Shown piece after piece: positions 12,780 through 26,451 of a stretch of 64,000 bases of DNA. The notes beneath the pieces were generated by a model, which was not told the DNA's origin, did no database searches, and saw only the letters and a program-made list of their open reading frames with translations. The position numbers and the translations under genes are program-made. This DNA comes from Sapria himalayana (Eukaryota > Streptophyta > Magnoliopsida > Malpighiales > Rafflesiaceae): NCBI GenBank assembly GCA_029783825.1, contig JAREIK010002421.1:49585-113584 (forward strand), given 5' to 3'. The number at the start of each line of letters is the position of its first letter. Position 1 is the first letter of the stretch.

Positions 12780-13250
12780 ATTTATATTTTCATATTTTAA
12801 AAAAAATTTAAAAATTATTAAGTTTTCAAAGGTTATAACCTTTTAAAATAAGAAAAAATAAAAAAAAATAAATTTTTTGTTATTAGATATTTTAAATAAA
12901 ATATATACCACAAAATACCTAAATTCTTAATGACTAAACTCCAAAATCTCGAAGCCCGTACATATATAAGCCTTTAAATTAGTATACTCTAAATAATAAA
13001 TTATAAATATCATTTTTATTAGTATTCATTATAATTTTAAATATTCGTTTTAATTATTTATCAGTTTATTTTTAGTAAAATATTAATTACAGAATAAATT
13101 ATTAGTGAGACGGATATAATTTAAATAATTTATTTTTCATCAAAAAAATATAAGATTATAAAAAGAGGCAAAATTTTTTAAACAAAATATTATTATTTAG
13201 TAATTTATTTAAATTTAATTTTGTATAATTTTAGATTTTGCAATTATATT
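12780..13250 (+). repeat. Short forward satellite fragment at an inversion boundary
   Basis: Less than one full monomer in forward orientation: a dyad box near 12824-12845 with an imperfect right half (CCTTTTAAAA), an octamer run near 12910-12990, then the sequence up to TTTTGCAATTATATTAATTT. At about 13240-13265 the reading flips to the inverted satellite. Confidence 0.8.
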
Positions 13251-16200
13251 AATTTAATTTAATTTCTATAATAAATATAAATTAAAATTAGATTTATTAA
13301 TTATTATGTATTATATAGTAGTTTAATGGTTTATGTATTTAGGTATTATGGGGTTTAGGTGTTTACTGATTTAATTATGTAGGCATTTAGTGGTTTATAG
13401 GTTTTATTTAAAAAATAAAATAACAAAATATTTATTTTTATTATTTTTTGATATTTTCAAAGGTTATAACCTTTGAAAATATAATAATTATTAAAATTTT
13501 TTCAAAAGTGAATTCAATATTTAGTTATAATAATCAATATTTTTATATATCATATTTCAACATAAATAATTTTAGTGAGAAATATTCTAATAATGATCAA
13601 AAAAATAAATTAATAATCTATTATTAATAAGATAGATATCATTTAAAATATAATTACAAAACATAAAATGATTCATAAGGAAAGCAAAATATATTACTAT
13701 ATAATAATTTTTTATTTTGAATTTTTTTTTATTTTAAAAATTTTATCTATATTTTTTTGATTAAAAATAATTTACATAAATTATATTTGTCTAACTCATA
13801 ATTTATTTTTTAATTAATATATATATATATAATTAATAATTAAAATGAATATTAAAAATTATAATGAAAAAAAAATGAGATTTATTATTTATTATTTAGG
13901 GTATACCGGTTTAATTTAAGTTATATCTATCTCACTAATAATTTATTTTGTAACTAATATTTCTATAAAAATAAACTGATAAATAATTAAAATAAAAATT
14001 TAAATTATACTGAATAAAAATTAAAATGAGATTTATTATTTATTATTAATGTATACCTAGTTTAATGGTTTAAGTATATTGAGGTTTTGTCGTTTATGAG
14101 TTTAGCGATTAGGTTTTTTGGCATTTAGTGATTTATAGGTTTTATTTAAATAATAAAATAACAAAAAAAATTGTAATTTTTTGTCATTTTGAAATGTTAT
14201 AACCTTTGAAAATTTAATAATATTTAAAATTTTTTGAAATTTGAATACAATATTTAGTCATAATAATTTTAATAATTCTATATCATATAAGATAAATATA
14301 AACAATTTTATTGATAGATATTATAATAATGATCAAAAATTAAATTAATATACTATTTATAATAAGATAGATATTAATTAAAAAATATTTACAAAGCCTA
14401 AATTTATTCAAAATTAAAGTATAATATATTAGTTGATAATAATTTTTAATTTTTAATAATACTTATTTTATACTTCATTTAAAAGCGTATATATATTTTT
14501 TTATTAAAAAAATTATTTAAATTATATGTGTCGCAGTCATAATTTATTTTGTAATAAAAATTTCTATAAAAATAAACTAATAAATAATTAAAATGAATAT
14601 TTAAAATATTAATAAATTGAAATAAAAATTCAATTTATTAATTATTAAGTAGTATATAGCGGATTAATGGTGTATGTATTTAGGCATTACGGTATTTAGG
14701 AGTTTACTGATATAACTGTGTATGCATTTAGTGGTTTATATGTTTTATTTAAAAAAAATTAAATAAAATTTATTTTTTTTATTTTTTCATATTCCCAAAG
14801 GTTATAACCTTTGGTAATATGATAATTTTTAAATTTTTTTCAAAAGTGAATTCAATATTTAGTTATAATATTCATTATATTTATATATCATATAAATTTA
14901 ATATAAACAATTTTATTGATAAATATTCTAATAATGATCAAAAAATAAATTAATAAACAATTATTAATAAGATAGATATCAATTAAAATATAATTACAAA
15001 ATCTAAAATGATTTAGAAGGAGAGCAAAATATATTACGATATAATAAATTTTAGTTTTTAAATTTTTATTCTTTTTATAAGTTTATCTATATTTTTCGAT
15101 GAAAAATAATTTATATAAATTAAATTTTTCTAACTCATAATTTATTTTGTAATTAATATTTATAATAAAATAAACGAATAAATAATTAAAATGAATATTT
15201 AAAATTATAATGAAAAAAAATAATATTGAGATTTATTATTTATTATTTAGGGTCACCGGTTTAAAAAAATTATTATTAATTATTTAGGGTTTTAGAGATT
15301 TAGGAGTTATTGATTTAAGTGTTTAGGCATTTAGTGGTTTATAGGTTTTATTTAAACAATGGAATATCAAAAATATATATTTTTGAAAATATAATAATTT
15401 TAAAATTTTTTTCAAAAGTGAATTCAATATTTAGTTATAAAAATAATTATATTTAAATATCATATAAATTCAATATAAATAATATTATTGATAAATATTC
15501 TAATTATGATCAGAAAATAAATTAATAATCTATTATTAATAAGATAGATATTAATTAAAATATAATTACAAAACCAATAATGATTCAGATACAAACAAAA
15601 TTATATTATTATATAATAATTTTTTGTTTTTAATTTTTTTTTCTTTTAATAAGTTTATCTATATTTTTTTAATGAAAAATAATTTATATAAAATATAATT
15701 GTCTAATGCATAATTTATTTTGTAATTAATATTTATAAAAAATAAACAAATAAATAATTAAAATAAATATTTAAAATTATAATGAAAAAAATAAAAATGA
15801 GATTTATTGTTTATTATCTAGGATATATCTGATTAAAAAAATTATCTATTTATGGTTTTAGATATTTAGAAGTTATTCATTTAACTATTTAGGCATTTAG
15901 TGGTTTATAGGTTTTATTTAAACAATGAAATAATAAATAAATTATTTTTGATATTTTTTCAAATTTTCAAAGATTATAACTTTTGAACATATAATAATTT
16001 TAAAATTTTTAAAAATGTGAATACAATATTTAGTAATAATAATTTTTATAACAATATATAATATAAACTAAATATAAACAATTTTATTGATAGATATTAT
16101 ATCAATTATTAAAAATAAATTAATAAACTATTATTAATATAATAGATATAAATTAAAATTTAATTACAAAAACAAAAATGATTAAATATCAAAGTAAATT

Positions 16201-19200
16201 TATTACTAAATAATAATGTTTGTTTTTTAGTTTTTGGCTCATTTTATAAGATTATAATTTTTTTGATAAAAAATAAATTATTTAAATTATATTTGTATCA
16301 CTCATAATTTATTTTTTAATTAATATTTCAATAAATTATATAAATTATATTTAAGGTTTACTAGTTTAAAGGTTTAAGTATTTAGGGGCTTTGGGTTTTA
16401 GGAGTTTAGAGATTTATGTGTTTAGGTATTTAATGGTTTATAAGTTTTATTTAAACAATGATATAAGGAAAAATTTATTTTTCGTTATTTTTTCTAATTT
16501 TTTATGGTTATAACCTTTGAAAATATAACAATTTTTAAATTTTTTTTAAATGTGAATACTATATTTAGTTTTGATAATATTAATAATTATATATCATATA
16601 AATTCAATATAAAGAATTATATTGATAGATATTATATTAATGATCAAAAATTAAATTAATAAACTATTATAAATAAAATAGATAATATTTAAAATATATT
16701 TGCAAAACATAAATTTATTCAAAATCAAAGTAAAATAAATTACTAAATAATAATGTTTTTGATATTTTGCTTCTTTTTATAAGTATATATTTATTGTTCA
16801 TAAAAGTATATTATTTAAATTATATTTGTCTTCCTCGTAATATATTTTGTAATATATAATTATATAAAAATAAACTAAAAATAATTAAAATGAATATTTT
16901 AAATTATAATGAATACAAATAAAAGTGAGATTTATTATTTATTATTTAGAATATACAGTTTTAATGGTTTAGGTATCTAAGTGTTTTTGGGTTTAGTGAT
17001 TTAAGTGTTTATGCCTTTAGTGATTTATAGTTTTTATTAAAATAATGAAAAAACAAAAAATTTAATTTATTTTTTTTAAATTTTTGAAGGTTATAACATT
17101 TGAAAATATAATAATTTTTAATTTTTTTTAAATGTGAATATAATATTTAGTTATGATAATCTTAATAATTATATATAAAGTAAACTCGATATAATTAATT
17201 TTATTAATAGATATTATAATAATGATCAATAAATAATTAATAAACTATTATTAAAAAAATGATATAAATTTAAATATAAATGCAAAATCTAAAATGATAC
17301 AAAATAAAATATTTTACTAAATAATAAAATTTTGATTTTAAAATTGTGCATATTTTTATAAGCTTATATATTTTTTAATGAAATATAAATTATTTAAATT
17401 ATATCTGTCTCACTAATAATTTATTTTGTAATTAATATTTCTTTAAAAATAAATTGATAAATAATTAAAATAAAAATATAAAATTATACTAAATAAAAAT
17501 TAAAATGAGATTTATGATTTATTATTAATGTATACCAGTTTAATGGTTTTGAGATTTAAAATTTTCTGAAATGTGAATATAATATTTAGTTATATTATTA
17601 TTAATAATCATACATCATATAATTTCAATATAAACAATTTTATTGATCATTATTATAATAATGATCAAAAATTAAATTAATAAACTATTAATAATAAGAG
17701 AGATATTCATTAAAAAATATTTACAAAACACAAATTGATTCAAAATTAAACTAAAATATATTACATAATAATAATTTTTAATTTTTAAATTTTACTTCTT
17801 TTATAAGAGTATATAAATTTTATGATTAAAAATAAATTGTTTAAATTATATTTGTCTTACTCATAATTTATTTTGTAATAAATATTTCTATAAAAATAAA
17901 CTAATAAATATTTAAATGAATATTTAAAATTATAATAAGTAGAAATAAAATTAGATTTATTAATTATTCTGTATTATATAGTGGTTTAATGGTTTATGTA
18001 TTTAGGTATTACGGGGTTTAGGAGTATACTGATTTAATTGTGTATGCATTTAGTGGTTTATAGATTTTATTTAAAAAATAAAATAACAAAAAATTTATTT
18101 TTATTATTTTTTTATATTTTCAAAGGTTATAACCTTTGAAAATATAATAATTTTTTAATTTTTTTCAAATGTGAATTCAATATTTAGTTATAATAATCAT
18201 TATATTTATATATCATATAAATTCAATAAAAACAATATTATTGATAAATATTCTAATAATTATCAAAAATAAATTAATAATCTATTATTAATAAGATAAA
18301 TATCAATTAAAATATAATTACAAAACCTATAATGATTCAGAAGCAAAGCAAATTATATTACTATATATTAAAATTTTGTTTTTAATTTTTTTTTCTTTTA
18401 ATAAGTTTATCTATATTTTTTTTTTTGATGAAAAATAATTTATATAAATTATATTTGTCTAACTTATAATTTATTTTATATATAATATATATATACAAAT
18501 ATACAAATAAAAAATTAAAATGAATATTAAAAATTATAATGAAAAAAAATGAGATTTATTTTTATTATTTAGGGTATACCAGTTTAATTTTAATTATATT
18601 TGTCTCACTAATAATTTATTTTGTAATTAATATTTCAATAAAAATTAACTATTAAATAATTAAAATAAAAATTTAAAATTATACTGAATAAAAATTAAAA
18701 TGATATTTATGAATTATTCTTAATGTATATCAGTTGAATATTTTAAATATTTAGAGGTTTTTTCGTTTAGGACTTTAGCGATTTATGTTTTTAGGCATTT
18801 AGTAGTTTATAGGTTTTGTTTAAACAATGAAATAACAAAAAAATTATTTTTGATATTTTGTCATATTTTCAAATGTTATAACCTTTGACAATATAATAAT
18901 TTTAAAATTTTTTAAAAATATGAATACAATATTTAGTAATAATAATCTTTATAATTATATATAATATAAAGTAAAAATAAACAATTTTATTCATAGATAT
19001 GATATCAATTATCAAAAAATAAATTAATATATTATTATTATTATGGATATAAATTAAAATATAATTGCAAAACCTAAAATTATTCAAAATCCAAGTAAAA
19101 TTTATTACTAAATAATAATTTTTGTTTTTTAGTTTTTGATTCTTTTTATAAGCTTATATATTTTTTTGATGAAAAATAAATTATTTATATTATATTTGTA

Positions 19201-20345
19201 TCACTCATAATTTATTTTGTCATTAATATTTTAATAAATTATTTAAATTATATTTATGGTTTACGAGTCTAAAGGTTTAACGTATTTAGGGGCTTTTGTG
19301 TTTAGGAGTTTAGATGTTTAAGTGTTTAGGCATTTTATAGTTTATAAGTTTTATTTAAACAATGATATAGCAAAAAAATTATTTTTATTATTTTTTCTAA
19401 TTTTTGAAGATTATATCCTTTGAAAATATAATAATTTTTAAATATTTTTCAAATGTAAATATAATTTTTATTTATAATAATCTTGATAATTATAATTCAT
19501 TAAATTCAATATAAATAATTAATTTACTAGATATTATAATTATGATCAAAAAATAAATTAATAAACTATTATTAATAAAATAGTTATTATTTAAAAAGTA
19601 TTTGCAGAATCTAAATTTATTCAAATCAATGTAAAATATATTACTAAATAATAAATTTTTTTAATGTTTTGCTTTTTTTATAAGTTTATATTTTTGTTAT
19701 TAAAAATAAATTATTTAAATTATATTTGTCTTACCCATAATTTATTTTGTAATTTATAATTCTATAATAATAAACTTCTAAATAATTAAATTGAATATTT
19801 AAAAATATAATGAATACAAATAAAATTGAGATTTATTATTTATTATTCAGGATATATCGGTTCAATGGTTTAAGTATTTAGGTGTTTTGTGGTTTAAGAG
19901 TATAGTGATTTAATTGTTTAGACCTTTTGTGATTTATAGTTTTTTTTAAAGAATGAATAAACAAAAAATTTAATTTTGTGATTTTTTTTAATTTTTGAAG
20001 GTTGTTACCTTAGAAAATATAATAATATTTATTTTTTTTAAATGTGAATATAATATTTAGTTATAATAATCTTAATAACTATATATAATGTAAGCTCAAT
20101 ATAAATAATTTTATTGATAGATATTATAATAATGATCAATAAATAAATTAATAAACTAGTATTTATAAGAATGATATAAATTAAAATATAATTGTAAAAT
20201 CTAAAATGATTCAAAATCAAAATAAGATATATTATTAAATAATAATTTTTTATTTTTAAAATTTTGCCTCTTTTTATGAGCATTTTTTTGATGAAAAATA
20301 AATTATTTAAATTATATATGTCGCACTATAATTTATTTTGTAATT
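13250..20345 (-). repeat. Satellite array, inverted orientation (about 12 monomers)
   Basis: The same about 600-bp monomer in reverse complement: octamer words now read TTAGGCAT, TTAGTGGT, and the order of modules is reversed. Perfect dyad boxes are at 13454-13479 and 18117-18142, with imperfect ones near 14190, 14795, 16505 and 18860. Several subfamilies are recognisable, such as the b type (TGCATTTAGTGGTTTA preceded by an ACTGTGTA-like word) near 14710 and 18050. Minus-strand frames of 61 and 81 codons (19087-18902, 20283-20038) are Ile/Leu/Tyr/Asn-rich low-complexity translations of the monomer. They are not convincing genes. Confidence 0.92.
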
Positions 20346-20933
20346 AATAAATCTAGTGAGACAAATATAATTTAAATAATTTATTTTTCATCAAAAAATA
20401 TATAGGCTTATAAATGGATACAAAAATTTAAAAATTTAAAATTAATATTTAGTAAAATATTTCACTTTGATTTTGAGTCATTTTAGGTTTTACAAATATA
20501 TTTTAAACAATATTTATCTTATTAATAATTGGTTATTAGTTTTTTATAATCATTATTATAATAAATATCAATAAAATAGTTTATATTGAATTTATATGAC
20601 ATATAATTATTATTAATATTATAACTTCATATTGTATTCACTTTTCAAAAAAAAAATTTAAAATTATTATATTTTCAAAGGTTATAACCTTCAAAAATGA
20701 GAAAAAATATCAAAATTAAATTTTTTGTTATTTTATTTTTTATATAAAAGCTATAAACCACTAAATGACTAAATACTAAAATGACTAAACTACTAAACCC
20801 CGAAGCCCATAAATACTTAAAACATTAAATTAGTATAGTCTAAATAATAAATCATAAATCTCAGTTTTATTAGTATTCATTATAATTTTAAATATTTATT
20901 TTAATTATTTATCAGTTTATTTTATAATTTATT
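20346..20933 (+). repeat. Single forward monomer inside an inverted array
   Basis: One monomer's length in forward orientation flanked on both sides by reverse-orientation satellite. It begins AGTGAGACAAATATAATTTA and ends near CAGTTTATTTT at 20933. It is very close to the monomers at about 33075-33650 and 51905-52480, sharing AAATGGATACAAAAATTT and AATATTTCACTTTGATTTTG. Its octamer run has CTAAATGACTAAATACTAAA where the hAT-1 site would be, so it is an empty site. The right edge forms a near-palindrome with the following inverted monomer. Confidence 0.85.
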
Positions 20934-23900
20934 TTTTAATTTATATTTCTATAAAATTAAACTAATAAATAATTAAAATGTATATTTAAAATTATAATGA
21001 ATACTAATAAAAATGAGTTTTATAATTTATTATTTAGGGTATAACTATTTAATTGTTTAAGTTTTTTGTGGTTCTAGGGTTAAGAAGTTTATTGATTTAT
21101 ATGTTTACACATATTCGTGTTTATAGGTTTTATTTAATCAATGAAATAACAAAAAATTTAATTTTATGAATTTTCGTGATTTTATAAGGTCAACCTTTAA
21201 AAAAATAATAATTTTTTAATAGTTCTAAAATATGAATACAATACTTAGTTATAATAATCTTAATAATTATATTTGGTGTAGATTCAATATAAAAAATGTA
21301 TTAATATATATTATAAAAATGATCAAAAAATAAATTGAAAAACTATAATTATTAAGTAATATATTAATTAAAATATATTTTCAAAACCCAAAATAATTCA
21401 AAATCAAAGTAAATTATATTACTAATTAAAATTTTAAATTTTTGAAATTTTGTTTATTTTTATAAGCTTAATTTTTTTCATAAAAAATAATTTATTTAAA
21501 TTATATCTGTCTCACTCATTATTTATTTTGTAATTAATATTTCTATAAAAATAAACTAAAAAATAATTTAAATGAATATTTAAAATTATAATGAATACAA
21601 ATAAAAATGAGATATATTATTTATTATTTAGGTTATATAGGTTTAATGGTATGAGTATTTAGGGGGTTTTGGTGTTTAAGAGTCTAGAGATTTAAATGTT
21701 TAGGCATTTAGTGGTTTATAAGTTTTATTTAAATAATAAAAAAGTAAAAAATTATATTTGTGATTTTTTATCATTTTTGAAGGTTATAACCTTTGAAAAT
21801 ATAATAATTTTTAAATTTGTTTCAAATGTAAATATAATATTTAGTTATAATAACTTAAATAATTATAAGACATTTTAATTGAAAATAAGATATTTTATTG
21901 TTCGATATTATAAAAATGATCAAATAATAAATTAATAAAGTAATATTAATAAGATTGATCACAATTAAAATATAATTGTAGAATTTATATATAATTATTC
22001 AAAATCAAAGTATAATAAATTACTAAATAATAATTTTTTAAAAAAATTTTAACTTCTTTATATAAGCTTATTCTTTTTTATCAAAATTATATTTATCTCA
22101 CTAATTATTTATTTTGTGATTGATGTTTCTATAAAAAATAAAATAATAAATAATTAAAATGAATATTTAAAATTATAATGAATACAAATTAAAATGAGAT
22201 TTATGATTTATTATATATGGTATGCCTGTTTAATGGTTTGATAATTTAGCAATTTTGTCGTTTAAAGGTTTAGCAATTTATGTTTTTAGGCATTTAGTGG
22301 TTTATAGGTTTTATTTATATAATAAAAATTTAAAATTATTTTTTTGATTTTTTCTAATTTTCAAAGGTTATTATCTTTGAAAATAAAATAATTTTTAAAA
22401 TTTTTTGAAATGTAAATACATTGTATAATTATATTAATCTAAATAATTATATATTATGTAAATTCAATATAAATAATTTTATTGATAGATATTATAATAA
22501 TGATCAAAAATTAAATTAATAATCTATTATTAATAATATAAATATTAATTAAAATATATTTACATAACACAAAATGATTCATAATCAAATCAAAATATAT
22601 TACTAAATAATAATATTTAATTTTTAAAATTTTCCTTCTTTTTATAAGCTTATATTTTTTTTATTAAAATAAATTATTTAAATAATATTTGTCTCACTCG
22701 AAATTTATTTTGTAATTAATTTTTCTAAAAAATTAAACTATAAATAATTTAAATGAATATTTAAAATTATAATAAATAAAAATAAAAATGAGATTTATTA
22801 TTTATTAAGTAGTATATACCAGTTAAAAGGTTTATGTATTTAGGGGTTTCAGGATTTATGAGCTTACTGATTTAAGTAAGTAAGCATTTAAAGATCTATA
22901 GGTTTTATTTAAAAAATGAAATAACTAAAAATTTATTTTTATTATTTTTTTGTCATTTTTTAAGGTTATAACATTTGAAAATATAATAATTTTTAAATTT
23001 TTTTCAAAAATGAATACAATATTTAGTTATAATAATCATTATATTTATATATCATATTAATTCAATATAACAATTTTATTGATAAATATTCTAATAATGA
23101 TCAAAAAATAAATAAATAATCTATTATTAATAAGATAGATATCAATTAAAATATAATTACAAAACCTAAAATAATTCAAAAGCAAAGCAAAATATATTAC
23201 AATATAATAATTTTTTTTATTGATTTTTTTTATTTTAAAAAGTTTATATATATTTTTTGATTAAAAATAATTTATATAAATTATATTTGTCTAACTCAAT
23301 TTATTTTTTATTAATATTTATATAAAAATAAAAAAATAAATAATTAAAATAAATATTTAAAATTATAATGAAAAAAAATTAGATTTATTAATTATTATTT
23401 ATGGTATAACAGTTTAATTTTAATTTTATCTGTTTCACTAATAATTTATTTTATAATTAATATTTCTATAAATAAAACTGATAAATAATTAAAATAAAAA
23501 TTTTAAATTATACTGAATAAAAATTAAAATGAGATTTATTATTTATTATTAATGTATACCAGTTTAATGGTTTAAGTATTTAGATGTTTTGTCATTTGAA
23601 AATTTAGCAATTTATGTTTTTAGGCATTTAGTGGTTTATAGATTTTATTTAAACAACAAAATAATAAAAAAAAATTTTATAATTTTTTCTAATTTTCATA
23701 GGTTATAACCTTTGAAAATATATTAATATTTAAAATTTTTTTAAATGTACATATAATATTATAGTTATAAAAATATTAATAATTATATATCATATAAATT
23801 CAATATAATCAATTTTATTGATAGAATTTATAATAATGATCAAAAATTAAATTAATAAACTATTAATAAAAAGATAGAAATTAATAAATTATATGCGTAT

Positions 23901-24790
23901 ATATATTATTTGATTAAAAATAAATTATTTAAATTATATTTGTCGCACACATAATTTATTTTGAAATAAATATTTATATTAAAATAAACTAATAAATAAT
24001 TAAAATGAATATTTAAAATTATAATAAATAGAATAAAAAATTAGATTTATTATTTATTATGTATTATATATCGGTTTAATGGTTACTGTATTCAGGCTTT
24101 ATGGGGTCTAGGAGTTTACTTATTTAACTGTGTATGCATTTAGTAGTTTATAAGTTTTATTTAAAAAATAAAAAAACAAAAAATTTATTTTTATTATTTT
24201 TTGATATTTTCAAAGGTTATAACCTTATAAAATATAATAATTTTTAAATTTTTTTCAAAAGTGAATTCAATATTTAGTTATAATAATCATTATATTTATA
24301 TAACATATAAATTCAATATAAACTATTTTATCGATAAATATTCTAATAATGATCAAAAAATAAATTAATAATCTACTATGAATAAGATAGATATCAATTA
24401 TAATATAATTACAAAATCTAAAATGATTCAAAAGTAAAGCAAAATATATTACTATATAATAATTTTTTGTTTTGAATTTGTTTATCTTTTAAAAAGTTTA
24501 TTTATATTATTTTGATGAAAAATAATTTATATAAATTATATTTGTGTAACTCATAATTTATTTTGTAATTAAAATTTATATAAAAATAAACAAATAAATA
24601 ATTAAATTTGAATATTTAAAATTACAATGAAAAAAAATGATATTTATTCTTTATTTTTTAGGATATACTAGTTTAATTTAAATTAGATCTATCTCACTAA
24701 TAATTTATTTTGTAATTAATATTTCTATAAAAATAAACTGATAAATAATTAAAATTAAAATTAAAATTATACAGAATAATTAAAATAATT
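20934..24790 (-). repeat. Satellite array, inverted orientation (higher-order block)
   Basis: Read from right to left this block carries subfamilies b (about 24110), c (23600), d (22870), c (22270), a (21690) and e (21090). That is the same order as the forward block at 1147-4700, except that the a monomer between c and d is missing. The e type is recognised by its odd octamer module (GTTTACACATATTCGTGTTT near 21105). It abuts the inverted anchor at about 24790, just as the forward block abuts the anchor tail at about 540. Confidence 0.88.
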
Positions 24791-26451
24791 TATTTTATTC
24801 CCCTCTTAACTCTAGAATGATTGCTAAAGCTCTAACCGAAATAATAGGAGCTTTTATTTTATCTTTATTATGTCTCATCAAATTTATGTTGAATCTCTAG
24901 ACTATCAAAGGTAATTTGACTCATGTACGCAAATAGACTAAACCATAGTTGTACCCCTATGTGTTGAAATAGCTAGTTGTTGAGGATGCTATTTATATTG
25001 ATTATTGTAATTTCTTCTAAAATATCTCTCATGCACACACTCAAAGCAATTTTTTTAAAACATAGTTCACCTCTAAAAAAATAACCACCTTGTAGCCTAT
25101 TAGAACAAACTAGCCCCATGGTGGTTTGAGCAGGGCAAGAATTATGGGCTCTCTTTCAATCAAGAATCAAAAAATTTATTTTATTGGCATGTCTAATCCT
25201 TTTTTTTATATCCTCATTTATAAGAAAAGTATCATTTCTTTATTTTTATATTAAATGAGGTATACAAGCTCACAATACCCAATAAGATATAAATGAATCA
25301 TATTCAAATGTATAAAAGGTTTTTAACATTGCTCAAAATATTAGTTTTGCATATTGACACTTGAGGTCACAAATCAAAGGAAAATGCCATAGTTATATTT
25401 CCAATCCCAAGAATTATAGCTATAGAAAGTTATAAAAAGTAGTATTAGAGCTTTAACTATTTCTAGGGTCATGACTTTTGCTCTTGAGGAATGTCCAAAG
25501 TTATAATCATTCCTAGAGCAATGACTTTGCAAATTAAAGATAAAATGCACAAGCTATGGTCATATACATTACTGTAACCCTGTATTATAGTGATTAAATA
25601 TGTATTCATGATCATTCTTAGTGCCATAACAATATGTTCAACAGAGAGACACAAGTTATGGCATATTCTCAACGATATTATTTTGTTTTCTGGAGACAAA
25701 ATATACAATCATGACCATTGCTAATGCTACAATAATCTAAAGCAAGAAAGTGACTGAATCCATAACTCACCCCTTGAGTCATGACTTTGTGTTACATATA
25801 CAAAAAGATAAATCCGTGACATTCATTAAAGTTGTGAATTTCAATTTAAATTTAACACTTAGTCATTTGATTATAAAAGTGCAAAACATGAGATTTAGGA
25901 TTTAGGGTTTATGGAGTTGGGTTATAGTTTATGGTTTAAGGTTTAGGAATCAAAGTTTAGGGTTTATGATATTTTTTTTGTTTTTTTTTGAAAAATACAC
26001 ACTTTATTTATCATTTAGGCACACAACATACAAGAGACTAAAAAGCTGACTAATTTAGGCCAGCCCACCTAATCCTATGCACCTTAATGATTCTATGCAT
26101 AAAATACTTAAAAAAACATAATGCCTAATAATTCCAAGTGTACTAATACAACTAAGATCACCTGGCATTCCCGGACTTCAGAGTTGGCATTGAGTCATTA
26201 TGCGCACTGTGTCCTTTCCATTCGGATTTGTCCAAGCATTTTGGACGAACATGAATGATGCACCATATTAAAACTATGCAAATATAAGATTTTTCATGTG
26301 TGTGACATGCAGCATCAAGCATTTGCCTATGTCTTTGCTATGCAATGGAATACATGTAAAATTGAATACCCATAAATCCACAAGTCCATATCTACGGCAC
26401 TTTGTCAATTCATTTTCACCTCTAAATTCCATCTTCTTTTACACCAAAGAA
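24791..26451 (-). repeat. Inverted anchor block (junction of both anchor parts)
   Basis: Reverse complement of the anchor. About 24791-25316 matches 1-540, and about 25840-26445 matches 12165-12770, including the tail-like T run (about 25973-25992) and the telomere-like words. The 0.5 kb between (25317-25840) is seen only here. It contains loosely repeated phrases built on CATGACTTTG and AGAGCAATGACTTTGC (about 25470, 25515, 25780). This copy therefore shows how the two anchor ends are joined, whereas the forward copies at 11338 and 1 each show only one side. A 79-codon frame at 25708-25469 has no known domain and is probably chance. Confidence 0.75.
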
